Below the pieces are notes generated by a model, which worked only from the letters and a program-made list of their open reading frames with translations, did not search any database and was not told the origin of the DNA. Of a stretch of 16,340 nucleotides of DNA, positions 1 through 7,423 are shown piece after piece (position 1 is the stretch's first letter; each line of letters opens with the position of its first letter). The DNA comes from CAYLYM01 sp964387645. Its GTDB lineage: Bacteria; Calditrichota; Calditrichia; RBG-13-44-9. The stretch is taken from NCBI GenBank assembly GCA_964387645.1, contig CAYLYM010000089.1, positions 1 through 16,340 on the forward strand, given 5' to 3'. The translations under genes and the position numbers were made by a program.

Positions 1-83
1 CGGGTGGCGGAATTGGTAGACGCCTGGGACTTAAAATCCCATGGGCCGTTAGGCCCGTGCCGGTTCGAGTCCGGCCCCGGGTA
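1..83 (+). tRNA. tRNA-Leu (anticodon UAA), 5' end cut by the window
   Basis: The sequence folds as a class II tRNA. The anticodon stem GGGA/TCCC encloses the loop CTTAAAA, giving anticodon TAA (leucine, UUA codons). A long variable arm follows (GGGCC/GGCCC around 44-56), as expected for tRNA-Leu. The T stem is GCCGG (59-63) with CCGGC (71-75) around TTCGAGT. The 3' acceptor strand CCCGGGT (76-82) plus discriminator A83 pairs with CGGG at 1-4, so the first three bases (expected ACC) lie outside the window. CCA is not encoded. The D-arm bases GGCGGAATTGGTAGACGC are typical of bacterial tRNA-Leu. Confidence 0.96.
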
Positions 84-145
84 CTAAGGATTTAAGAAAA
101 AAGAAATAAGAATTAAGAAATAAGAAAAGAGAAGTAAGGATTAAG
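84..145. repeat. Purine-rich short direct repeats after the tRNA
   Basis: This stretch is almost entirely A, G and T and is built from variants of TAAGAAATAAG. AAGAAATAAGAA occurs exactly at 101-112 and again at 115-126 (14-nt offset), and TAAGGATT occurs near both ends (85-92 and 135-142). It separates the tRNA from the terminator, so it would be the tRNA precursor's 3' trailer. No function can be assigned. Confidence 0.6.
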
Positions 146-177
146 GCTGGTTAGATCAAAGTCTAATCAGCTTTTTT
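146..177 (+). terminator. Intrinsic terminator of the tRNA-Leu transcript
   Basis: A 10-bp stem, GCTGGTTAGA (146-155) with TCTAATCAGC (162-171), has one G-U wobble and a 6-nt loop (TCAAAG). Six T residues (172-177) and a further T-rich stretch follow at once. This is a textbook rho-independent terminator in the right place to end the tRNA transcript. Confidence 0.85.
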
Positions 178-458
178 ATTTGGGTAGAGAGTGGCTGGGT
201 AATATTGAAATTGATAAAGAATTTTTAGTTGGTTTAAGTTGTACCAGTTTTTCCACACTCTGGTTTGAATAAGGGTTCTGCGAGTAGTGAAACTTCTGGT
301 TCCAATTACCTGAGATTGTTGGTTTTTCTTCTAAAGGATTTACGTAATTTCCTTTTCATGTTTGTCATTGGCAACAAAATGTTCAAAAAATACTGGATAA
401 AACTTTTCATTTAATTAAATATATCCGGATTCATACCTCAAATGCCCTGTGTTCACAA

Positions 459-484
459 GGGAGATCCCGATCAAAAGACCTCCC
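459..484. other. Inverted repeat / potential hairpin
   Basis: GGGAGATC (459-466) can pair with GACCTCCC (477-484), 7 of 8 bp with one A-C mismatch, around a 10-nt loop. It is G+C-rich compared with its surroundings, which makes it stand out. The bases after it (GAATATAATTTATTTT) are AT-rich but not a clean T run, so it is at best a weak terminator. It could instead be part of a small RNA or an operator. Confidence 0.35.
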
Positions 485-711
485 GAATATAATTTATTTT
501 ATGTGGAGAGAATCTCGATAGTCAGAAATTATACTTTGGCGATTCAGTATTAATAAAATTTGATAATGCCGCAGTTGGAGTGGTTTTTTTTAATAAAACT
601 TCCATGAAATATTTCAGAAAATGGTTAATCGGGTTGCCTTGTAGAGTCATTAATAATTCAATCAAGTTGGATCACTCTTCAGTTTTCATTAAATTAGAAT
701 ATTATATTTAT

Positions 712-742
712 TTTGTCTGAAGCTTTACCGTTGGTAAATTTT
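712..742 (+). promoter_or_regulatory. Candidate promoter for the symporter/amino-sugar genes
   Basis: TTTG (712-715), a 19-nt spacer, then TAAATTTT (735-742). This closely fits the Bacteroidota-type promoter (TTTG at -33, TAnnTTTG at -7), with T in place of the last G. Read as sigma70 it is TTGTCT, 16 nt, TAAATT. It lies about 50 nt upstream of the symporter start, a sensible leader length. Motif match only. Confidence 0.4.
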
Positions 743-794
743 ACTTGATTTTAATGCTGAATTTGCTCGGTAAAAAAATTGAAAGGAATTTTGA

Positions 795-2588
795 ATGACC
801 CTCCAGTTTGTTGATTGGATTTCAATTATCATCTTTTTTCTAATTTCCCTTATTGTTGGAATTAGTGTTTCAAAAAAAGCGGGTTCAAGTGCAGCTGAAT
901 TTTTTGCTTCAGGACGTAGTATGCCCTGGTGGTTGTTGGGTATCTCAATGGTTGCGACAACTTTTTCGGCAGACACTCCCAACCTGGTTACGGATCTTGT
1001 TCGTAATCATGGTGTAGCAGGTAACTGGATGTGGTGGGCATTTCTATTAACTGGTATGGTAACGGTGTTTATTTATGCCAAATTGTGGCGCCGATCGGAA
1101 GTACTCACAGATATTGAGTTTTATGAGTTGCGCTATAGTGGAAAGACGGCCGCATTTTTGCGCGGTTTCCGGGCTCTGTATTTAGGGGTATTTTTCAACA
1201 TAGTTATTATGGCTACCGTTTTGCTTGCGGCTATCAAAATTGGCGGAGTGATGTTAGGTATTTCACCTTACACTACCGTGATCTTGACCTCGGTAATTGT
1301 GGTGATTTATACCATGTTAGGCGGTTTGCGTGGAGTTCTCATTACAGATTTCATCCAGTTTTTAATTGCCATGATAGGGAGTGTATATGCGGCAGTAGTA
1401 GTGGTGAATTTACCTGAAATTGGCGGGCTGTCAAATTTACTCTCTCATCCCAATGTTCATAGAAGTATTTCGGTTCTTCCAGACTTTTCTAATACTTCAT
1501 TGTTGATAACTGTTTTCATTATCCCATTAGCGGTTCAGTGGTGGAGTGTCTGGTATCCTGGAGCTGAGCCGGGAGGAGGAGGGTATATCGCACAGCGAAT
1601 GCTGGCTGCGAAGGATGAAAAGCATGCTATAGGAGCTACGTTACTTTTTAACTTCGCCCATTATGCTTTACGGCCGTGGCCCTGGATATTGGTGGCTCTG
1701 GCTTCTATGGTAGTATTTCCTGACTTGAATGCTTTAAAATCAGCTTTTCCCAATATTCCCTCAGACATCGTTAAGAATGATTTGGCCTATTCAGCAATGT
1801 TAACCTATTTACCTAACGGACTTTTAGGTATAGTTGTAGCTTCCCTTATTGCTGCAGTAATGTCTACGATTTCAACGCATCTGAATTGGGGGGCTTCATA
1901 TGTGGTGAATGATTTTTATAAAAGGTTTATAAAAAATGATGCTTCTGAGAGTGAGCTGGTTTTGGTGGGCAAAGCCAGTGTGCTTGGGCTCATGGTTCTA
2001 TCGGCTATCCTGGCACTGTTCTTAAGTAATGCTCTCCAGGCTTTCCATATTTTACTTCAGATTGGGGCTGGAACAGGTCTACTTTTTCTGCTTCGCTGGT
2101 TTTGGTGGAGGATAAATGCCGCCAGTGAAATTTCAGCTATGGTTATTTCTTTTTTGGTGGCAGTTTATTTTGAGTTTATACACGATAGTCTGGGCCTTCC
2201 TGTTTTAATTGAATGGCAGAGATTGGTGATTGGCGTAGGAATTACCACTATTGGCTGGATTTTGGTTACTCTTTTGACCAAACCGACCGATCAAAAGACA
2301 TTGCTTCGTTTTTACAAAAAAGTTTATCCAGGTGGCCCTGGATGGAGACATGTCCTGGAAGTAGCCCGGACTGAAGGTGAAGAGGTAGGAGAACTGCTGT
2401 CTAAGAAATGGGATATGCCAACGGCCATATTAGCTGTTTTCTGGGGATTGGTATTTATTTATGGAGGATTGTTCGGCATTGGATTCTGGTTGTATTCAAA
2501 TACAGGTCCGGCTATAATATCTACGATCGTTTCGGTAATTGCGGTACTCTTTTTAATCAAACTATGGAATAAACTACAATTTCATTAA
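795..2588 (+). CDS. Sodium:solute symporter (SSS family), probable amino-sugar importer
   Basis: A 597-residue inner-membrane carrier with about 13-14 hydrophobic segments spread over its whole length, normal for the SSS/SGLT-like family. Family hallmarks are visible: an unwound-helix region with SADTPNLV (about 58-65), the GGLRGVLITDFIQ motif (about 175-190), and MSTISTHLNWGASYVVND (from M356). The Trp-rich segment near residue 250 and the GGPGWRH motif in the long cytoplasmic region before the last helices resemble Bacteroidota sugar symporters. The family couples Na+ entry to uptake of sugars and similar solutes. The start is supported by GAAAGGAA 7 nt upstream. Its place ahead of a hexosaminidase and a HexNAc kinase suggests it imports GlcNAc, GalNAc or chito-oligosaccharides; that is inferred from context, since SSS substrates cannot be read from sequence. 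Confidence 0.92.
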   Translation: MTLQFVDWISIIIFFLISLIVGISVSKKAGSSAAEFFASGRSMPWWLLGISMVATTFSADTPNLVTDLVRNHGVAGNWMWWAFLLTGMVTVFIYAKLWRRSEVLTDIEFYELRYSGKTAAFLRGFRALYLGVFFNIVIMATVLLAAIKIGGVMLGISPYTTVILTSVIVVIYTMLGGLRGVLITDFIQFLIAMIGSVYAAVVVVNLPEIGGLSNLLSHPNVHRSISVLPDFSNTSLLITVFIIPLAVQWWSVWYPGAEPGGGGYIAQRMLAAKDEKHAIGATLLFNFAHYALRPWPWILVALASMVVFPDLNALKSAFPNIPSDIVKNDLAYSAMLTYLPNGLLGIVVASLIAAVMSTISTHLNWGASYVVNDFYKRFIKNDASESELVLVGKASVLGLMVLSAILALFLSNALQAFHILLQIGAGTGLLFLLRWFWWRINAASEISAMVISFLVAVYFEFIHDSLGLPVLIEWQRLVIGVGITTIGWILVTLLTKPTDQKTLLRFYKKVYPGGPGWRHVLEVARTEGEEVGELLSKKWDMPTAILAVFWGLVFIYGGLFGIGFWLYSNTGPAIISTIVSVIAVLFLIKLWNKLQFH

Positions 2589-2683
2589 ATTTGATAAATA
2601 CGCTTTATTTTATGACAACAAGTGGCTTTAAACGACAATAAATAATTCTTTTATATGGAACTGAGTTGGGCAATGGTGATATT

Positions 2684-2713
2684 TTGACCAGAGCAAAGTG
2701 CAGATGCTAAAAA
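2684..2713 (+). promoter_or_regulatory. Candidate sigma70-like promoter ahead of the hexosaminidase gene
   Basis: TTGACC (2684-2689), 18-nt spacer, TAAAAA (2708-2713). It sits in the 292-bp gap after the symporter and would give a leader of roughly 160 nt. The gap shows no convincing terminator, so readthrough from the symporter gene is also possible. Motif match only. Confidence 0.3.
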
Positions 2714-2880
2714 AATGGAAGAAGTGTTTTGTTTTTTTTTATTAAATGCCGAACCATATTAGCAAGAGAATAAATATGAGAAGATATTGTTATGATAAAA
2801 CTTTTTATTAATCAGATAGGGATGTGTTCTGCGTAACTGAGTAAAATAATTTTTTCAAACAAAAAACTGGTTGAATTCTA

Positions 2881-5238
2881 ATGAAACAGTTAAAATTCTT
2901 TTTTCATTTTTTTTTCACGCTCATTATTATTATTCAGTTAACCCAGGCGAAAGATCGTCAGAATCAAATTAGCCTGATACCATTGCCATCAAAAGTGAAA
3001 GTGAAAAAAGGAGAATTTGTTCTGTCTCCATCCACAACTATCTGGATTGATTCAGATGACGAGCGAGTGCACCAGGTTGGTATTTATCTTTCTAAAATGA
3101 TTCAGCCCGCTACGGCATTTAAACTCACTGTGCAACAGGTTGCATCAGGCCAAAAAGTAAAAAATGGAATCTATTTGACAACCCGAAAAGCCAAAAAAAG
3201 TTTGGGCGAGGAGGGTTATTATCTGGAGGTGAAGAAAAATTTAGTTACATTGCGAGCAAATACTGCGGCTGGCTTATTTTATGGAGTACAAACTATTCGG
3301 CAGCTACTACCAGTTGAAATTGAGAGACAGGAAAAGGTCAAAGATAAGATAGATTGGAAAATTCCCTGCGTTCAAATAGAAGATAAACCGCGTTATCAGT
3401 GGCGTGGAATGCATCTGGATGTATGCCGGCACTTTATGCCCAAAGAATTTATCAAGAGGTATATCGATTATATCGCCATGCACAAAATGAATGTGTTTCA
3501 CTGGCATTTAACCGAAGATCAGGGTTGGAGAATAGAAATTAAAAAATATCCAAGATTAACCAAGATCGGTGCATGGCGGAAGGAAACTTTAGTAGGACAT
3601 TATGAAACTACCCCGCAAATTTTTGATGGAAAACCTCATGGCGGTTTTTATACTCAGGAAGATATTAAAGAAATTGTATCTTATGCTAAAAGCCGATTTG
3701 TAACAATTGTTCCAGAAATTGAAATGCCAGGACATGCATTGGCAGCATTGGCGGCATATCCAGAACTCTCTTGCACAGGTGGCCCGTTCGAAGTGAGGAC
3801 ATTGTGGGGAATAGAAGAGAATGTTTATTGTGCTGGTAAAGAAGAAACCTTTGAATTTCTGGAAAATGTCTTGAGCGAAGTGATGGAATTATTCCCATCC
3901 AAATACATTCACATAGGTGGTGATGAATGCCCAAAGACTCGTTGGAAAGAATGCCCCTTATGTCAGGAACGAATAAAGCAAGAAGGTTTGAAAGATGAAC
4001 ACGAATTACAAAGCTATTTTATCAGACGGATAGAAAAGTTTCTCAATTCCCATGGTCGTAAATTGATCGGCTGGGATGAAATTCTGGAAGGCGGTCTTGC
4101 ACCGGATGCCACGGTAATGTCCTGGCGGGGAACCGCTGGCGGTATTGCAGCGGCCAGACAACATCATGATGTCATCATGACTCCTGGAACTCACTGCTAT
4201 TTTGACCATTATCAGGGTGATCCTGATTTCGAGCCACTGGCAATTGGAGGGTTTACACCACTGGAAAAAGTTTATTCTTTCGAGCCCACCCCGGAGGAAC
4301 TTACCAAAGATGAAGCCAGACATATTCTGGGCGCGCAGGGAAATGTCTGGACGGAATATATGGCAACCCCAAAACATGTTGAATACATGGTATTTCCCAG
4401 AATCGCTGCTTTGTCTGAAGTGCTCTGGTCTCCGGCTGAAAAAAAAGATTGGGCAGATTTCTGCCGAAGAATGGATTTGCAATACAAACGGTATGAATTG
4501 TTAGGTATAAACTATTCCAGAAGTGCATTCAATGCTTATCCCTGGTCGATTGTGGATACCACAAAAGGCACCATGCGAGTAGAATTCCGGTATCAATTAA
4601 AGGATCCGGAAATCCGTTACACCCTGGATGGTAGTAATCCAGGACCACAGACAAAACTATATACAAAGCCTTTTCAACTGCAAAATACGGCCGTAGTGAA
4701 AGTTGGAATTTTTAAAGGAGATTCTTTATTAGGCAATATTATTGAGAGAAAATTTTACGTGCATAAAGCCCTGTCAAAAAAGGTCAAAATAACTTCTCCT
4801 GAGGCTGACTTGATTCATTCCCAAAATTTGGTTAAGTTAACAGATGGGATGAAAGGCACATTAAGATATCGCAATGGATTGTGGACTGAGTTTTCTGATA
4901 TGAACATTGAAGCAGAAATTAATCTGGGTAAAGTTTTATCCATCCAAAAAATCAATATCGGATTTTTAAATAATCCAATTGCTCGCATATTCTGGCCTGC
5001 CACTGTAGAGTTTTTAGCATCGAAAGATGGGCAGAATTATCAGACAGTTGCTAGCTTCGAAGTGAAAAATCAAGAGGAGGCAGGTGGACCCAAAATTAAA
5101 AATATTGAGAAAACCTTTCCAAAGATAGAAGCTCAATTTGTGAAAATCGCATTTACGAAATATCAACCGTCAAACCAAAATTCCGATAAAAATAATAAAC
5201 GGTCGCGGATTTTTGTCGATGAAATTATTGTTCAGTAA
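2881..5238 (+). CDS. Secreted beta-N-acetylhexosaminidase (GH20) with C-terminal Fn3-like and F5/8-type domains
   Basis: This exo-hydrolase removes terminal beta-linked GlcNAc or GalNAc from chito-oligosaccharides and glycans. A signal peptide (1-23, hydrophobic FFFTLIIIIQL, cleavage likely after TQA) lacks a lipobox, so the protein is periplasmic or secreted. A GH20b-type N-terminal domain spans about 28-165. The GH20 barrel begins at YQWRGMHLD (R175 fits the substrate-binding Arg) and continues with HWHLTEDQGWR (207-217). The catalytic pair D348-E349 sits in HIGGDEC; in this family the Asp orients the substrate acetamido group and the Glu is the acid/base. YFDHYQGDP (about 440-448) fits the conserved Tyr region. 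After the barrel come a chitobiase-type Fn3-like domain (YTLDGSNP, about 545-630) and a discoidin-like F5/8 type C domain (about 640-785), possibly for carbohydrate binding. No T9SS sorting domain is present. No good Shine-Dalgarno precedes the ATG; the signal peptide supports this start. Confidence 0.95.
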   Translation: MKQLKFFFHFFFTLIIIIQLTQAKDRQNQISLIPLPSKVKVKKGEFVLSPSTTIWIDSDDERVHQVGIYLSKMIQPATAFKLTVQQVASGQKVKNGIYLTTRKAKKSLGEEGYYLEVKKNLVTLRANTAAGLFYGVQTIRQLLPVEIERQEKVKDKIDWKIPCVQIEDKPRYQWRGMHLDVCRHFMPKEFIKRYIDYIAMHKMNVFHWHLTEDQGWRIEIKKYPRLTKIGAWRKETLVGHYETTPQIFDGKPHGGFYTQEDIKEIVSYAKSRFVTIVPEIEMPGHALAALAAYPELSCTGGPFEVRTLWGIEENVYCAGKEETFEFLENVLSEVMELFPSKYIHIGGDECPKTRWKECPLCQERIKQEGLKDEHELQSYFIRRIEKFLNSHGRKLIGWDEILEGGLAPDATVMSWRGTAGGIAAARQHHDVIMTPGTHCYFDHYQGDPDFEPLAIGGFTPLEKVYSFEPTPEELTKDEARHILGAQGNVWTEYMATPKHVEYMVFPRIAALSEVLWSPAEKKDWADFCRRMDLQYKRYELLGINYSRSAFNAYPWSIVDTTKGTMRVEFRYQLKDPEIRYTLDGSNPGPQTKLYTKPFQLQNTAVVKVGIFKGDSLLGNIIERKFYVHKALSKKVKITSPEADLIHSQNLVKLTDGMKGTLRYRNGLWTEFSDMNIEAEINLGKVLSIQKINIGFLNNPIARIFWPATVEFLASKDGQNYQTVASFEVKNQEEAGGPKIKNIEKTFPKIEAQFVKIAFTKYQPSNQNSDKNNKRSRIFVDEIIVQ

Positions 5239-5286
5239 CTGTTCTTGTTCAGGAATAAAATTAATATATGGAGGAATGGAAGAAAG

Positions 5287-6192
5287 ATGAAACCCAGTTT
5301 ACTCATTCTTGCTGCAGGAATTGGCAGTCGATATGGCGGTATAAAGCAATTGGATGCTTTTGGGCCGGGTGGAGAAACGCTGATGGATTATTCCATATAC
5401 GATGCCAAAAATGCCGGTTTCGACAAAGTGACATTTGTGATCAGAAAAGCCATTGAGAAAGACTTTAAAGAAATTTTAGCAAGGAGATTGGAAGATAAAA
5501 TAGAAATACATTATGTTTTTCAAGAATTAGAGGACATACCTCAGGGTTTTCAAGTTCCGCCCGATCGGGTAAAACCATGGGGAACCGGACATGCTGTTCT
5601 CTCTGCTGCTGATGCTATTCAAGAACCTTTTTTAGTTTTGAACGCAGATGATTTTTATGGCGCTGAATCTTTCAAAATTGCTTTTAATTACCTATCCAAT
5701 CTGCAAAATGATGACCGCAAATATTGTATTATCGGATATGAACTTGCCAAAACCCTTTCTAAGCATGGCCCTGTTTCCCGTGCCATCTGCGAAACAGATA
5801 GCCATGGTAACCTCGTACAAATTGTTGAGTGTCTAAAAATCTGGGAACAGGATGGTCAAATAGTTTATGAAGATGATGGTAAAATCATCAACGTTATGGG
5901 CGATCCACTTGTTTCCATGAATATGATGGGTTTTACGCCTTCTATTTTTAATCAGCTTCGCGACCGCTTTGAAAAATTTTTAAAAGAATCTGGTAAAAAT
6001 ATCAAGGCAGAATTTTTATTACCAAATGTTCTCAATGATGTCGTTCGGAATAAGGAAGCAGTTGTTAAGGTGTTGCCTTCACGTGCAAAGTGGTTTGGTG
6101 TGACCTATCCGGAAGATAGAAAAAATGTGATTGCCAATATTAGAAAATTGATTGAGGAAGGACGTTATCCTGAGAAGCTTTGGGAAAATTAA
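5287..6192 (+). CDS. Sugar-1-phosphate nucleotidyltransferase (putative HexNAc-1-P uridylyltransferase)
   Basis: A 301-residue NTP-transferase of the GT-A-like nucleotidyltransferase fold. The N-terminal nucleotide-binding signature LAAGIGSRYGGIKQ (8-21) and the metal-binding segment NADDFYG (119-125) are intact. Such enzymes couple a sugar 1-phosphate with UTP or dTTP, releasing pyrophosphate. I chose the ATG at 5287 over an upstream TTG at 5245: the signature then sits at the normal distance from the N-terminus, and GGAGGA (5270-5275) lies ahead of it, though a little far (11 nt). The gene is 48 nt after the hexosaminidase and 13 nt before the kinase, so co-transcription is very likely. Next to a HexNAc-1-kinase-like gene, the natural substrate would be GlcNAc-1-P or GalNAc-1-P; this is inference. 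It lacks the left-handed-helix acetyltransferase domain of GlmU. Confidence 0.85.
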   Translation: MKPSLLILAAGIGSRYGGIKQLDAFGPGGETLMDYSIYDAKNAGFDKVTFVIRKAIEKDFKEILARRLEDKIEIHYVFQELEDIPQGFQVPPDRVKPWGTGHAVLSAADAIQEPFLVLNADDFYGAESFKIAFNYLSNLQNDDRKYCIIGYELAKTLSKHGPVSRAICETDSHGNLVQIVECLKIWEQDGQIVYEDDGKIINVMGDPLVSMNMMGFTPSIFNQLRDRFEKFLKESGKNIKAEFLLPNVLNDVVRNKEAVVKVLPSRAKWFGVTYPEDRKNVIANIRKLIEEGRYPEKLWEN

Positions 6193-6205
6193 AAATTTTT
6201 AAAAA

Positions 6206-7315
6206 ATGGTATTTAATTTAAAACAGATTGTAGAACAATTTTCCATCGAAGGCCATTATTTGTCCGGTGAACCGTTTGGTTCGGGACATATTAATGATAC
6301 TTTTATTATTCACACATCCGATCGTAGGTACAGAAAATTGTTGTTGCAGCGAGTGAACCATCATGTATTTAAGAATGTTCCGCAATTAATGAAAAATTTT
6401 GAATTGGTTACACGGCATATTAAGAAAAAAATTGAGGAAGAAAAAGATTTAAGATTTGAAAAATGTTGTTATGTTTACATCCCGACAAAAAATTCATCTT
6501 CTTACTATAAGGACTCGGATGGAAATTTCTGGCGTTTGGTGCCATTCATTGAAAATAGTCATTCTTATAATGTTGTTAACAATCCTGATCTTGCTTATAA
6601 AGGAGGATGGATTTTTGGAAAATTTCTGGCATGGGTAACTGATCTATCGCCGGATCAATTTTTCGAAACAATTCCACATTTTCATGATGTCGAGAAACGT
6701 CTTTTGTGGTTTGATGAGGCGGTGGAAAGAGATCCGCTGGGACGGGTTAAGGAGGTTCAAAGTGAAATAGAATTTGTAAGGCAGCGACAGGACGAGATGA
6801 AAATTATTCAAAAACTTGGACGCGAAGGTAGAATACCGTTAAGGGTTACCCATAACGATACCAAATTTAACAATATTCTTTTCGATACGAATGATAATCC
6901 CCTATGTGTAGTGGATTTGGATACTGTAATGCCTGGATATGTCCATTTTGATTTTGGCGATGCCATTCGCATTTGTGCTAATCGGGCTGCAGAAGATGAG
7001 CCCGATTTGGATAAGATTCAGTTTGATCTGGAATTATTTAAAGCTTTTGCTAAAGGATATTTAAAAGAAACCCGCCAATATTTAAACCAGACAGAAATCG
7101 ATTATCTTGCATTTTCATCAAAATTAATGACCTTTATAATGGGCCTTCGATTTTTAACTGATTATGTGGATGGTGACCATTATTATAAAATTCACCATCC
7201 CAAACACAACCTTCAAAGGGCTCGAGCTCAATTTACCTTGTTAAAGAGAATGGAAGAGAATTATGAGAAAATGCGGGAAATTATATTTCAATTAAATAAT
7301 AATACCACAGATTAA
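6206..7315 (+). CDS. Aminoglycoside-phosphotransferase-fold sugar kinase, N-acetylhexosamine 1-kinase (NahK)-like
   Basis: A 369-residue kinase of the APH/choline-kinase superfamily. The catalytic loop is THNDTKFNNILF, with H216, D218 as catalytic base and the downstream Asn for Mg2+. The second metal site is VDLDTVMPGY (D237, D239). The N-terminal segment GEPFGSGHINDTF (about 20-32) replaces a classical P-loop and, like the overall length, matches NahK enzymes, which phosphorylate GlcNAc/GalNAc at the anomeric hydroxyl. It starts 13 nt after the nucleotidyltransferase stop with no recognisable Shine-Dalgarno, suggesting translational coupling; the start agrees with where the family begins. 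Kinase plus nucleotidyltransferase would form a two-step salvage of free HexNAc to UDP-HexNAc. Other sugar or amino-alcohol substrates cannot be excluded. Confidence 0.82.
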   Translation: MVFNLKQIVEQFSIEGHYLSGEPFGSGHINDTFIIHTSDRRYRKLLLQRVNHHVFKNVPQLMKNFELVTRHIKKKIEEEKDLRFEKCCYVYIPTKNSSSYYKDSDGNFWRLVPFIENSHSYNVVNNPDLAYKGGWIFGKFLAWVTDLSPDQFFETIPHFHDVEKRLLWFDEAVERDPLGRVKEVQSEIEFVRQRQDEMKIIQKLGREGRIPLRVTHNDTKFNNILFDTNDNPLCVVDLDTVMPGYVHFDFGDAIRICANRAAEDEPDLDKIQFDLELFKAFAKGYLKETRQYLNQTEIDYLAFSSKLMTFIMGLRFLTDYVDGDHYYKIHHPKHNLQRARAQFTLLKRMEENYEKMREIIFQLNNNTTD

Positions 7316-7336
7316 CAAGAATTCATTATATTTTCA

Positions 7337-7367
7337 ATCTGATATATTTTATTGGAAATTATCAGAT
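7337..7367. promoter_or_regulatory. Perfect 8-bp inverted repeat in the gap before the NagB-PIG-L gene
   Basis: ATCTGATA (7337-7344) and TATCAGAT (7360-7367) are exact reverse complements separated by 15 nt (about 23 bp centre to centre, close to two helical turns). It lies in the 108-bp gap between kinase and fusion gene, the only sizeable gap in the last three genes. It could be a dimeric-regulator operator or an mRNA stem-loop; no T run follows, so a terminator is unlikely. Confidence 0.4.
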
Positions 7368-7423
7368 AAGAACAATTCTAAATTCAGGATGATAAAAAAG
7401 TCAGAGACTAATAAAGGTAAAAT

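Larger units (their letters stand above)
178..794. other. Non-coding region between the tRNA terminator and the symporter gene
   Basis: About 617 bp with no convincing coding frame on either strand; all frames are broken often and the composition is AT-rich. It holds a hairpin at 459-484 and a candidate promoter at 712-742, listed separately. No tRNA-like repeat of the tRNA 3' end was found here that would mark an integration site. Confidence 0.6.

Noticed and set aside
1..794. tRNA-Leu as integration site of a mobile element
   Set aside because: No integrase gene and no repeated copy of the tRNA 3' end seen in the window; the neighbouring genes are metabolic.
4006..4482. 158-codon minus-strand frame inside the hexosaminidase gene
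   Set aside because: Antisense to the clear GH20 catalytic domain; no family features, so an overlap artefact.
5245..5286. Upstream TTG start adding 14 residues to the nucleotidyltransferase
   Set aside because: The added residues are not family-like, and the ATG at 5287 puts LAAGxGSR at the usual distance from the N-terminus.
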